A stretch of 64,000 nucleotides of DNA from Algoriphagus resistens. Its GTDB lineage: Bacteria > Bacteroidota > Bacteroidia > Cytophagales > Cyclobacteriaceae. The stretch lies in NCBI RefSeq assembly GCF_001442615.1, contig NZ_LMXN01000002.1, forward strand, positions 372,001-436,000, in the 5' to 3' direction. Below are positions 9,719 to 18,625 of this stretch, one piece after another. Numbering within the stretch: position 1 is the stretch's first letter; every line of letters starts with the position of its first letter. A program made the position numbers and the translations under genes. Below the pieces are notes generated by a model that did no database searches, was not told the DNA's origin, and worked only from the letters and a program-made list of their open reading frames with translations.

Positions 9719-9961
9719 TCCTATTCGACAATTTCCCAGGAGGATTCAAATGATTTTTATAGTAGAAGAGGCAATCTTAAAACTCATAAATATCACATTG
9801 AGCAGCTTTCTAGCTGTGGACGAAACATACCTTCCTTACCCAATAAAAGGCTTCGGCTTTCGCACCTTATAAAGTCTGGCGACTCAGCCTGATAGGAAAA
9901 GCGGATTATGAGATAGGCCCCGACTTATATCTACTTAACTCTGATAAAATGAGTTCTCTAC

Positions 9962-11524
9962 TCAGTGTACATCATCCATCATTTTCCTTATCACAGGCTT
10001 GAGTAGCAATAGCACTGCGGCAGATCCAAAGACTGTATAAACGATCAACATATATTGATCTGGCATTTGGGCCAATGCTTCCTCTGTACCACCACTTGCT
10101 TCACCTGCTATCAATCCGGCAAAAAGATTTCCCAGGGCATTTGATAAAAACCAGATTCCCATCATTTGCCCGGTATATCCATTTGGCGCCAATTTGGTTA
10201 CCAAGCTAAGTCCAACAGGAGATAAACTCAATTCACCGAATGTATGGAGCATAAAGGTAACCAATAGCCAAGTTGGCGCAGCGAGATCGCCTGACGCTGC
10301 GATTTTGGTCGCGAAATACATCACAAAAAAACCAAGTCCCAGAAATAAAAGACCAAATGTGAACTTCAGCGGAGAGCTAGGTTCAAGGTTTCTTCTGCCC
10401 AGCCATACCCAAAGCGCTCCAAACACAGGCGCGAAAATGACGATAAAAAGAGAGTTCACGGACTGGAAATAACTGGTAGGAATTTCCCAACCCATGATGG
10501 TGCGATCTGTAAATCGTTCTGCAAACAGATTCAAAGTAGATCCAGCCTGCTCAAAACCAGACCAGAACATTGCAGTGAAAAGAAATAAAATAGCAATTAC
10601 CCCTACCTTGTTTTTGTCTGACTTGTTGAGTCCTCCAAAAACTATTACATAACCCAGATAACCGAAAACTACCAAAGCGATAATCGTACCCGAAGCCCCT
10701 GCAATGGTAGAAACATTGACTGGTATCACTCCCATGAAGAGTACTCCAACGATTGCAATCAAGGCAATGCATATATAGGTCACCAAAGATCTCAACTTCT
10801 TTTGACCTGAAATCTCTTTTTCGGTCACCACTAAAGGAGGTTCTCCGTATCCTTCCAATATTCCCCCTGATAGTTTATACTGAATTAGGCCAAAAACCAT
10901 CCCTAACCCTGCAAGCCCAAAACCAAGGTGCATATCATATGTTGCAAGGGTACCACAGGCAATTGGGGCGATAAATCCACCGAGGTTGATTCCCATATAG
11001 AAAATAGAAAAACCTGCATCACGCTTTGTGCTTCCTTTTGGATAAAGCTGTCCTACTATCGAGCTGATATTTGGCTTTAAAAGCCCAGTACCCACTACAA
11101 TTAATATTAAGCCCAAAAAGAACGAGGAGGTATCAAGAGTACTCAATTCGGATTTGATCGAATGATCACCTGTAAACAAAGCCATTACTCCCGGAAGAGC
11201 CATCGTGAAGTGACCTATTGCAATGATAATCCCTCCATACCACACTGATTTTTTCAGTCCGAAAAGCCTATCTGCAAGCCAGCCTCCCGGCAAGGCCAAA
11301 AGATAAACGCCCATAGTATATAGGCCATAAATAGCTCCGGAAGTCTGGTCATCAAAGCCCAAACCACCTTCAGAGATAGTCATGGTCATAAATAGTATGA
11401 GCAATGCCCGCATGCCATAGTAGCTGAATCGTTCCCACATTTCTGTGAAAAAGAGTGTCATCAGACCTTTGGGATGGCCAAAAATAGTAGGCCCGTCAAA
11501 TTCAGGAGTATGTTGTTTTTCCAA
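9962..11524 (-). CDS. POT/PTR family proton-dependent peptide transporter
   Basis: A roughly 520-residue inner-membrane protein with about 14 hydrophobic segments, the length expected for bacterial POT (DtpT-like) carriers that import di- and tripeptides with protons. The family signature FFTEMWERFSYYGMRALL, including the ExxER proton-coupling motif, is at the N-terminus, and the second signature FSIFYMGINLGGFIAP is present. The longest frame reaches a TTG at 11587, but a TAnnTTTG element sits at 11585-11592, so the start is probably the TTG at 11524, 20 residues before the first in-frame ATG. The start is uncertain; the family call is not. Confidence 0.9.
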   Translation of the reverse strand: MEKQHTPEFDGPTIFGHPKGLMTLFFTEMWERFSYYGMRALLILFMTMTISEGGLGFDDQTSGAIYGLYTMGVYLLALPGGWLADRLFGLKKSVWYGGIIIAIGHFTMALPGVMALFTGDHSIKSELSTLDTSSFFLGLILIVVGTGLLKPNISSIVGQLYPKGSTKRDAGFSIFYMGINLGGFIAPIACGTLATYDMHLGFGLAGLGMVFGLIQYKLSGGILEGYGEPPLVVTEKEISGQKKLRSLVTYICIALIAIVGVLFMGVIPVNVSTIAGASGTIIALVVFGYLGYVIVFGGLNKSDKNKVGVIAILFLFTAMFWSGFEQAGSTLNLFAERFTDRTIMGWEIPTSYFQSVNSLFIVIFAPVFGALWVWLGRRNLEPSSPLKFTFGLLFLGLGFFVMYFATKIAASGDLAAPTWLLVTFMLHTFGELSLSPVGLSLVTKLAPNGYTGQMMGIWFLSNALGNLFAGLIAGEASGGTEEALAQMPDQYMLIVYTVFGSAAVLLLLKPVIRKMMDDVH

Positions 11525-11584
11525 GGAAAGTTTTATTTGGGTGAAATCAATTTTGCAATGATAAACCTTTTTAGGCCTTGTTTC

Positions 11585-11592
11585 CAAAGTTA
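11585..11592 (-). promoter_or_regulatory. -7 promoter element for peptide transporter
   Basis: Read on the minus strand, TAACTTTG fits TAnnTTTG. It lies 60 bases upstream of the proposed TTG start at 11524. Confidence 0.4.
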
Positions 11593-11734
11593 AAGCCGCT
11601 GAATTATAGGTTTGTGCCTAATTATTACACCATTGGGGAAATAGTTTCGCATCCCACGCGGCTAAGTGCGAACCGCTTCCCAAATAAACATCTGTTTTTC
11701 AAATGCAATCGATTGTAATTAAAAATAAAGCACA

Positions 11735-11772
11735 TTTGTTTGTTTTTTTTAGAAGGTATTTCAGTAGTTTTG
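11735..11772 (+). promoter_or_regulatory. Promoter for pckA (TTTG ... TAGTTTTG)
   Basis: The -7 element TAGTTTTG is at 11765-11772, with TTTG at 11739-11742 (22-base spacer) and another TTTG at 11735-11738. This resembles the Bacteroidota -33/-7 arrangement. The pckA ATG is at 11808. Confidence 0.5.
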
Positions 11773-11807
11773 TGAAGACAATTTTCAGATTGTAAACCCA
11801 AATATTT

Positions 11808-13409
11808 ATGCAGGAACTAGATCTGGCTACCCAGACCTCCCCCCTTGCTTTTCTCCGTACTACGACAAACAGAAAAGTTCACATCAATCTTCCGCCGGCA
11901 GAGCTAGTGGAAATTGCTTTAGCGCGCAAGGAAGGTAAACTAACATCCACAGGCGCATTGATGGCCGACACCGGCACATTCACAGGAAGATCCCCCAAAG
12001 ACCGATACATCGTCCTGGACGATAAAACCAAAGACTCAGTCTGGTGGGGAGATATTAACATTCCATTTGATGCTGGAAAATTCAGTTTGCTAATGGACAA
12101 AATGAAAGCATTTTTAGCTGACAAGGAACTCTTTGTGCGAGATGCCTATGCCGGGGCTGATGCGAATTACAGACTCAAGTTGAAGGTGATCAATACCAAG
12201 GCGTGGCACAATCTCTTCTGCTATAATATGTTTTTGAGGCCGTCGGAAATTGAATTGCGAGATTTCGAACATGACTTTACCATCATTTGTGCTCCGGATT
12301 TCGAAGCTGATCCCAAAACTGATGGCACCTTAAACCCAAATTTTGCAATAATCAATCTCACAGAACGAATCATTCTGATTGGAGGTACTGCCTATGCAGG
12401 TGAGATAAAAAAGGGTATTTTTTCAGTATTAAATTTCATTCTTCCCCATGATCGAAATGTCCTTTCTATGCATTGCTCCGCAAATGTGGGATCAACCGGG
12501 GATACGGCTATTTTCTTTGGGTTATCAGGAACAGGGAAAACCACCCTTTCGGCGGATCCAAATAGAGATTTAATAGGAGATGATGAGCATGGCTGGACTG
12601 AAGAAGGAATATTCAACTTCGAAGGTGGATGCTATGCCAAAGTCATTGATTTAAGCAAAGAGAAAGAACCCGAAATCTGGAATGCAATAAAATTCGGATC
12701 CATTGTAGAAAACACACGATTCAAGCTAAATTCCAGAGAAGTGGATTTTGCGAATAAGTCTATTACCGAAAATACCCGAACGGCCTACCCTATTGATTAT
12801 ATACCAAATGCACTGGTGCCATCTAAGGCCGGAATACCGAAGAATATATTCTTCCTGACTGCAGATGCTTTTGGAGTGATCCCTCCTATTTCCAAGTTGG
12901 ACAAAAGTCAGGCTATGTATCATTTCATTTCCGGATACACAGCTAAGGTAGCTGGTACAGAAATGGGGATCACGGAACCAAAACTGACATTTTCAGCATG
13001 TTTTGGAGCAGCATTCCTCCCACTGCACCCAGCCAAATATGCTACTTTGTTTGGGGAAAAAATGGAGAAGTATAATACCAATGTATGGTTAATCAATACA
13101 GGTTGGACTGGGGGGCCTTACGGAGTGGGATCCAGAATGAAGCTAGTTTATACCAGGGCGATGATTACCGCAGCTCTAGAGGGAAAATTAGACCATGCTA
13201 AATTTAGTGAGCACCGCGTTTTTGGATTTCATATGCCACTGGAATGTCCAAACGTGCCATCGGAAATTCTAGACCCGAGGCAAACCTGGAAGGACAAGGA
13301 GGCCTATGATAAACAGGCGAAAGAATTAGCGCAGGCATTTAAGGCAAATTTCGAAAAATTCAAGGAATTTTCATCTGATGTTATTCTACAAGGAGGGCCA
13401 CTTCTCTGA
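11808..13409 (+). CDS. pckA: Phosphoenolpyruvate carboxykinase (ATP)
   Basis: Converts oxaloacetate and ATP to phosphoenolpyruvate and CO2, the first step of gluconeogenesis; in many anaerobes it runs in reverse. The 533-residue length is typical of the ATP-dependent enzyme. Clear family motifs are present: FTGRSPKDRY near the N-terminus, the kinase-1a loop GLSGTGKTTLSADPNR, the metal-binding LIGDDEHGW, and NTGWTGGPYGVGSRM near the C-terminus. It is a single gene with its own promoter, divergent from the peptide transporter. Such a position fits growth on amino acids and peptides, which is inference. Confidence 0.97.
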   Translation: MQELDLATQTSPLAFLRTTTNRKVHINLPPAELVEIALARKEGKLTSTGALMADTGTFTGRSPKDRYIVLDDKTKDSVWWGDINIPFDAGKFSLLMDKMKAFLADKELFVRDAYAGADANYRLKLKVINTKAWHNLFCYNMFLRPSEIELRDFEHDFTIICAPDFEADPKTDGTLNPNFAIINLTERIILIGGTAYAGEIKKGIFSVLNFILPHDRNVLSMHCSANVGSTGDTAIFFGLSGTGKTTLSADPNRDLIGDDEHGWTEEGIFNFEGGCYAKVIDLSKEKEPEIWNAIKFGSIVENTRFKLNSREVDFANKSITENTRTAYPIDYIPNALVPSKAGIPKNIFFLTADAFGVIPPISKLDKSQAMYHFISGYTAKVAGTEMGITEPKLTFSACFGAAFLPLHPAKYATLFGEKMEKYNTNVWLINTGWTGGPYGVGSRMKLVYTRAMITAALEGKLDHAKFSEHRVFGFHMPLECPNVPSEILDPRQTWKDKEAYDKQAKELAQAFKANFEKFKEFSSDVILQGGPLL

Positions 13410-13763
13410 ATAAAAGAAAGTTCAAAAAATGTGAATGCTAATTTGTATACCCTTTGCCTATTTGGTTCGCTTGAAACTACATTCCTACAATAAATACTAC
13501 GTGTATCCCCAACGGTGCACGTAGTAAATTCACATTAAAAAACACCACTTTCTCCTCGTTGCGGAGAATAACCAGATTTATCGCCTAGCTACCACCACAT
13601 TTAATTTACATGCAGTCAACCTTCTGCTCATAGAGAACCAATTAGAATTCATAAAATCATCTATTGTATAATTAATGTATCAAATCTTATCTTAATTATT
13701 ATATTTTTGCCCCAGTTAAGAATATAAAAGCTCCTGATTGGAACATACGATAACCTGATAAAA
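13410..13763. other. Intergenic gap between pckA and cyclophilin gene
   Basis: No gene is supported in these 354 bases. They hold a perfect 9-bp inverted repeat, TACTACGTG (13495-13503) with CACGTAGTA (13518-13526), separated by 14 bases and not followed by a T-run, so it is not an ordinary terminator. The -7 element for the next gene lies at 13702-13709. Confidence 0.6.
13702..13709 (+). promoter_or_regulatory. -7 promoter element for cyclophilin gene
   Basis: TATTTTTG fits TAnnTTTG and lies 54 bases upstream of the ATG at 13764. Confidence 0.45.
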
Positions 13764-14201
13764 ATGAAGACAGCAGAATTGATTACAGAGAAAGGTACAA
13801 TGAAAGTGGAGTTTTATGAGAAGGACGCGCCGATTGCAGTCCAAAACTTCATTGATCTTGCCAATAAAGGATTTTACGATGGACTGACTTTTCACAGAGT
13901 TATTCCAAATTTTGTGATTCAGGGCGGCTGCCCCAAAGGAAATGGAACCGGTGGACCTGGGTACCACATAAAATGTGAACTGGATGGGGAGAATCAATAC
14001 CATGATCGTGGGGTGCTTTCTATGGCGCATGCAGGTAGAAATACTGGAGGATCCCAGTTCTTCATCTGTCATAGTAGGGACAATACTGCCCATTTAGACA
14101 GAAATCACACCTGCTTCGGTAAAGTGGTAGAAGGTTTGGACGTGATTGATGAGATAAAAGCAGGTGACAAAATCGAGAAGATTGTCGTTTCTGAATCTTA
14201 A
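13764..14201 (+). CDS. Peptidyl-prolyl cis-trans isomerase (cyclophilin type)
   Basis: A 145-residue cyclophilin that speeds proline isomerisation during protein folding. The catalytic core is visible: [13 protein letters not shown] (catalytic arginine and the F, Q residues), [11 protein letters not shown], and the [15 protein letters not shown] region. There is no signal peptide, so it is probably cytoplasmic. Its length is the short single-domain form. It has its own promoter element and a strong terminator, so it is likely monocistronic. Confidence 0.95.
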   Translation: MKTAELITEKGTMKVEFYEKDAPIAVQNFIDLANKGFYDGLTFHRVIPNFVIQGGCPKGNGTGGPGYHIKCELDGENQYHDRGVLSMAHAGRNTGGSQFFICHSRDNTAHLDRNHTCFGKVVEGLDVIDEIKAGDKIEKIVVSES

Positions 14202-14221
14202 AAAATTCTAGTTACATTGAT

Positions 14222-14262
14222 ATGCCCTCATTAGCAAATCTGCTTCTGAGGGCATTTTTTAT
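14222..14262 (+). terminator. Terminator after cyclophilin gene
   Basis: Outer 9-bp stem ATGCCCTCA (14222-14230) with TGAGGGCAT (14247-14255), an inner AGCA/TGCT pair, then six or more T residues. Confidence 0.85.
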
Positions 14263-14331
14263 TCCTGTTTAAGTAAATCCTGAAGCTTGGAATAGTTATT
14301 GAACAAGGGTCATTCCCTTTGAAAATAGTCT

Positions 14332-14937
14332 ATGAAAACACGAATTAGCCTGCTCATCCTCCTATTTTTCACATCACTTACCATCTCAGAGGCTCAACGC
14401 TATGGTACTGCTTTAGGGCTAAGGTTTGGCAACAATAATCTTTACAGAACTGTAGGATTAACAGTGCAACAAAGAATCACGAAAAGACTATCCCTTGAAG
14501 GGATTCTCCAATCCGATTTCAAGCTTAACACTACTTTTTCAGTATTGGTAGAAAAACACCATCCCATCATCTCCAAACGCTTTAATTACTACTATGGAGT
14601 TGGCCCCTCATTCGGAGTTGAAGAAAGTTTTGTGAAAGATCCTGAGCAAAAGCAAATTCTTCATACCTATGGAAATTCCACCACAGGATTGGATTTGATT
14701 GCAGGATTGGAACTCACCCTGTTGAATACTGTCATTTCTCTGGATTACAAACCCAATATTAACCTAGTTGGCCGGGAAGAATTCTATAGAGGGCAAGTGG
14801 GGATATCCGCACGTATGGTTTTGGTAAAAAGCAAAGAGCAGAAGAAAAGACAGAGGAAGCGGCATAAAGCGAAAAAAAGAGCACAAAAGCCAACATTCAA
14901 AGAACAGCTCAACACAGTATTTCACAAGAAGGACTAG
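14332..14937 (+). CDS. Exported hypothetical protein, probable small outer-membrane beta-barrel
   Basis: A 201-residue protein with a signal peptide (cleavage near SEAQ, about residue 21). The mature part has alternating hydrophobic/polar strands and glycine-aromatic patterns such as YYYGVGPSFGVE and LDLIAGLELTLLN, as in small porin-like barrels. The C-terminal 35 residues are strongly basic (EQKKRQRKRHKAKKRAQK), which is unusual for a barrel end and may face the periplasm. I recognise no named family. It overlaps the convergent TrmH-like gene by 4 bases. Confidence 0.75.
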   Translation: MKTRISLLILLFFTSLTISEAQRYGTALGLRFGNNNLYRTVGLTVQQRITKRLSLEGILQSDFKLNTTFSVLVEKHHPIISKRFNYYYGVGPSFGVEESFVKDPEQKQILHTYGNSTTGLDLIAGLELTLLNTVISLDYKPNINLVGREEFYRGQVGISARMVLVKSKEQKKRQRKRHKAKKRAQKPTFKEQLNTVFHKKD

Positions 14938-15638
14938 ACCTTCTTTGTATTCAAATAAACTTTTTCATGCAAATCCGCTCTATTTACTACTGACTTATAC
15001 CACTTCATCCGGAGCATCTGCTTCTCCTCATCTGTCAGGTAGAAATCAGGATGATCATAGTTTTTGACTTTTTTGACGAGCTCATAAAGAGAAATGGAAG
15101 CTGCCACAGAAATATTAAAACTCTCTGTAAAGCCCAGCATCGGAATATGCACTAATCCATCTGCATTTTCCTGCACTTCCGCACTTATACCCTCATGTTC
15201 ATTCCCGAATACCAGTGCAAGCTTTTCATCAGGTTCTAAATCATAAATTGAAATAGAACCCGGTAAAGGACTGGTACCAAATATTTTATATCCCTTTTCT
15301 CTAAGACTGGAAAAACAATCCTGAACCGCTGAGCCATCTTGCGTGTAATACTTATGCAGATCCACCCACTGGGAGGCGCCCCGGGTTACGTAGGGATTGA
15401 TCTTGTACTTATTCACCTTCTCGATGACATGTACATCCTGAATCCCAAAGCAATCGCAAGTACGTAAAACAGCACTGGCATTATGGGGTTTGAAAATATC
15501 TTCCAGGACAACAGTAAGAAAACGGGTTCTTTGAGCCAACACCTTCTCCATTACTGTTTTCTTATGGGCGGTAATGTATTGGCCCAAATAATCCAACCAG
15601 TCTTGATCTATAGTTTCTAAATGCTTTTTTCTCTCCAT
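14934..15638 (-). CDS. TrmH/SpoU family RNA 2'-O-methyltransferase
   Basis: A 234-residue SPOUT methyltransferase that moves a methyl group from S-adenosylmethionine to a ribose 2'-OH of tRNA or rRNA. The three SpoU motifs are visible: the N-terminal NASAVLRTCDCFGI region, ALVFGNEHEGIS, and FTESFNISVAASISLYEL, which form the knotted cofactor site. The best fit is tRNA guanosine-18 methyltransferase TrmH, but an rRNA target cannot be excluded. It lies 18 bases downstream of parC on the same strand and may be co-transcribed. Confidence 0.88.
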   Translation of the reverse strand: MERKKHLETIDQDWLDYLGQYITAHKKTVMEKVLAQRTRFLTVVLEDIFKPHNASAVLRTCDCFGIQDVHVIEKVNKYKINPYVTRGASQWVDLHKYYTQDGSAVQDCFSSLREKGYKIFGTSPLPGSISIYDLEPDEKLALVFGNEHEGISAEVQENADGLVHIPMLGFTESFNISVAASISLYELVKKVKNYDHPDFYLTDEEKQMLRMKWYKSVVNRADLHEKVYLNTKKV

Positions 15639-15656
15639 TTGGAAAAGTTGAGCTAC

Positions 15657-18275
15657 TTAAAATAGCCCTAATTGTTCATCATCGTCTTTTTTTACTGATA
15701 AATCTATCGTAGAACCGATTTCAAGATCATCATCTGAATCCGGCTCTTCCTCTTCTGATTCAGATTCTTTGGATATCTCCGTTTTTTTTGACTCAATTAA
15801 GCTCAAGTCTTTCACTTGATAGGTACTCAATTTATTGCCCAAAGCCTTCCATCCCTTAATGTCAATCAACATATCCAAGTCATACTCCATCACTTCTTCC
15901 TCTTTGCCTTTGATCAGAGTCACGCGTGCCTGCGGTTGTTTATCAGTGGAGATAAGTTTCAGGTAAGACTGTTTATGATCTGAAATAAAATTAAAATTCT
16001 TGTTTAAGGTAGTTGTCTCTATCTGGAAGCGTTTTATATAATAAGTTTTACTCCCGCCATCAAAATAAATGGCTGACAGTACTTTATCAGGATCAAATTT
16101 TTCTATCAGGACTACATTAGGAGCATCGTACCTGTTGGTCGTTTCAAAACTAGTCAATTCATAATCACCGCTTTTGTAACAGACCAACACTCTGTCGTCT
16201 CCCAAGAAATTACCAATCAACTTTCCTCGCTCATCGGTATTTAACCTGCCTACGATGGAGTCATAGTAAATATTCAATCCTCCCAGCGTAGATACTCCTT
16301 CCATTTTCAACTGGATCTTGCGTATCGGATATCGAGTCAGAATATTACCTCCTGCTCCTCTGCCTTTGATATCAATTGTAGCAAAATCAAAATCAAAAAC
16401 CTTCACTCGGGCTTTTGCACCTTGAGTCAGATAGACCGTGATGATCTCAGCTTCACCATTTGCATTGGCAGTGAGGTAAAGCGTTTTGCTGCCCTTAGTA
16501 CCTTTGGTAAGCAAATACTCTTTATCACGAGTCACGGCCAATACCTGAAAACGCTTGACCATTGCCCGGCCCGTAGCGCCATCCAGGTAGATAAAATTAT
16601 AGACCATTCGTTCATCGCCTTTACGGAAAACAGCCACATGTAAAATATCCTTGCCCATGAAGTTCTTTTCCTGAATCTTAGAAACCATACAAACTCCATC
16701 CTTACGAATTACGATGATATCGTCCAGATCTGAGCAGTCACAGACAAATTCATCCTTCTTTAGACCATAGCCTACAAACCCGTCTGCACGGTTTACGTAA
16801 AGCTTTGCATTACTTGCCGCCACGGTATTAGCCTGAATCGTATCAAAAGTTCTGATTTCAGTCTTACGTTCCCGGCCTTTGCCATATTTTGCAAGCAGAT
16901 TTTCATAGTAAGCTATCGCATAGTCTGTCAGATGCCTTAAGTGATGATTCACTTCCTTCAGCTCATCCTGAAGCCGCTTCATCAACTCGTCTGCTTTGAA
17001 AGTATCAAATTTGGAAATACGCTTAATCTTAATCTCAGTCAAACGGACCAGGTCCTCGGTAGTAATCTCTCTATAGAAATCGGGTTTGTATGGATCCAGT
17101 CCTTCATCTATGGCCTTAAGCACATCATCCCAGGTAGTGCATTCTTCGATGTCCCGGTAGATTCTATTTTCGATGAATATTTTTTCCAATGAGGAGAATA
17201 GCAGCTTCTCCATCAATTCCGCCTTACGGATCTCTAACTCACGCTTAAGTAGCGCTTTGGTTTGCTTGGTATTGTATTCTAGGATTTCGTTTACTGTGAG
17301 GAAGACCGGCGTATCCTTAATAATTACACAGGCGTTTGGCGAAATAGACACTTCACAATCTGTGAAAGCATAAAGTGCATCTATTGTCACATCGGGAGAA
17401 ACGCCAGGTGCAAGTTGTATCGCTATTTCTACATCTTTGGCGGTATTATCTACTACCTTCTTGATTTTAATTTTGCCTTTCTCATTCGCTTTTAGGATAG
17501 AATCAATCAAAGAGTCAGTTGTTGTACCATACGGTATATCCTTAATTAAAAGTGTTTTACTGTCCTCCTCTTCAATCCTTGCTCTAACCTTAACCTTACC
17601 TCCCCGAAGACCTTCATTATATTCAGAAAAGTCAGCATATCCCCCTGTGATAAAATCCGGTAAGACATTGGTTTTATTTCCCTTGAGAATCTCGATAGAC
17701 GCGAGTATCAACTCACAAAAATTGTGGGGAAGAATCTTGGTAGAAAGTCCCACAGCAATTCCTTCTACCCCTTGTGCAAGTAAAAGCGGAAATTTAACTG
17801 GAAGTGTTACCGGCTCCCGTTTTCTGCCGTCATAAGAAAGTTGCCATTCAGTAGTCTGGGCATTAAACAATACTTCAAGGGCAAATTTAGAAAGCCTGGC
17901 TTCAATGTAACGGGCAGCAGCAGCTCGGTCACCGGTCCGTACATCGCCCCAGTTACCCTGGGTTTCAATTAAAAGTTCTTTCTGACCAATATTTACAATA
18001 GCATCTCCAATGGAGGCATCGCCATGTGGATGAAACTGCATGGATTGACCGATGATATTGGCGACTTTATTGAACCGTCCATCGTCCATTTCCTTCATCG
18101 CATGTAGAATACGACGTTGCACGGGTTTCAAACCATCTTCGATCGCAGGGACTGCCCGCTCAAGAATTACATAAGAAGCATAATCGAGAAACCATTCCTT
18201 GTACATTCCTGTCACCGGAACAGAAGTGTGCAGAGATTCGTCTCCATTATCAGGCAAATTGTTTTCTTCACTCAT
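15657..18275 (-). CDS. parC: DNA topoisomerase IV subunit A
   Basis: An 872-residue type IIA topoisomerase A subunit, which cuts and rejoins DNA to separate daughter chromosomes. The N-terminal region shows MYKEWFLDYASYVILERAVP and GLKPVQRRIL, and the active-site segment AARYIEARL holds the catalytic tyrosine. The C-terminal part (about 520 onward) has beta-propeller-like repeats, followed by a very acidic tail (ESESEEEEPDSDDD). I call it ParC rather than GyrA because it pairs with the ParE-like gene just upstream and lacks the GyrA-type C-terminal box. The ATG at 18275 is well placed. Confidence 0.9.
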   Translation of the reverse strand: MSEENNLPDNGDESLHTSVPVTGMYKEWFLDYASYVILERAVPAIEDGLKPVQRRILHAMKEMDDGRFNKVANIIGQSMQFHPHGDASIGDAIVNIGQKELLIETQGNWGDVRTGDRAAAARYIEARLSKFALEVLFNAQTTEWQLSYDGRKREPVTLPVKFPLLLAQGVEGIAVGLSTKILPHNFCELILASIEILKGNKTNVLPDFITGGYADFSEYNEGLRGGKVKVRARIEEEDSKTLLIKDIPYGTTTDSLIDSILKANEKGKIKIKKVVDNTAKDVEIAIQLAPGVSPDVTIDALYAFTDCEVSISPNACVIIKDTPVFLTVNEILEYNTKQTKALLKRELEIRKAELMEKLLFSSLEKIFIENRIYRDIEECTTWDDVLKAIDEGLDPYKPDFYREITTEDLVRLTEIKIKRISKFDTFKADELMKRLQDELKEVNHHLRHLTDYAIAYYENLLAKYGKGRERKTEIRTFDTIQANTVAASNAKLYVNRADGFVGYGLKKDEFVCDCSDLDDIIVIRKDGVCMVSKIQEKNFMGKDILHVAVFRKGDERMVYNFIYLDGATGRAMVKRFQVLAVTRDKEYLLTKGTKGSKTLYLTANANGEAEIITVYLTQGAKARVKVFDFDFATIDIKGRGAGGNILTRYPIRKIQLKMEGVSTLGGLNIYYDSIVGRLNTDERGKLIGNFLGDDRVLVCYKSGDYELTSFETTNRYDAPNVVLIEKFDPDKVLSAIYFDGGSKTYYIKRFQIETTTLNKNFNFISDHKQSYLKLISTDKQPQARVTLIKGKEEEVMEYDLDMLIDIKGWKALGNKLSTYQVKDLSLIESKKTEISKESESEEEEPDSDDDLEIGSTIDLSVKKDDDEQLGLF

Positions 18276-18625
18276 GTTATAGTCCAGTATTTATAAAGTT
18301 GGAAGGTCAAATACCAACACCAACAGAAATCATATTTCCAATCAGGAAATAATCATTTGAAATTTTATTGTCATCCGCTTTGATTCTTATTCCGATCTCC
18401 AAAGCATCAAATCATGTCAACCTGATGGTAAACACAACCAAATAGGCATAGGTAGCTATACAGCCGTTGTTATTCCGTTCCACATCGGGCGTTGGGAACC
18501 GTAGCTTTCCTACTTAATATAATAGCCTGCTCTGTCGCAAAAGAAAGCAAACAACTTTGAAACCAACAAATACCCAATTGAATAGCAGTTTGTTTTCTTA
18601 TACAAACCCATTCGTTGGCAGAAAA
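18276..18625. other. Intergenic gap between parE and parC
   Basis: No gene is seen in these 350 bases. A 7-bp inverted repeat, TATTTCC (18333-18339) with GGAAATA (18345-18351) and a 5-base loop, lies about 60 bases upstream of parC and could be an operator or a weak hairpin. The gap suggests that parC may have its own promoter rather than simply following parE. Confidence 0.5.

Noticed and set aside
9669..9872. A short plus-strand frame after the amidohydrolase gene
   Set aside because: It starts inside the amidohydrolase gene and encodes no recognisable domain; the following 240 bases look non-coding, though a short coding-like stretch suggests possible decay.
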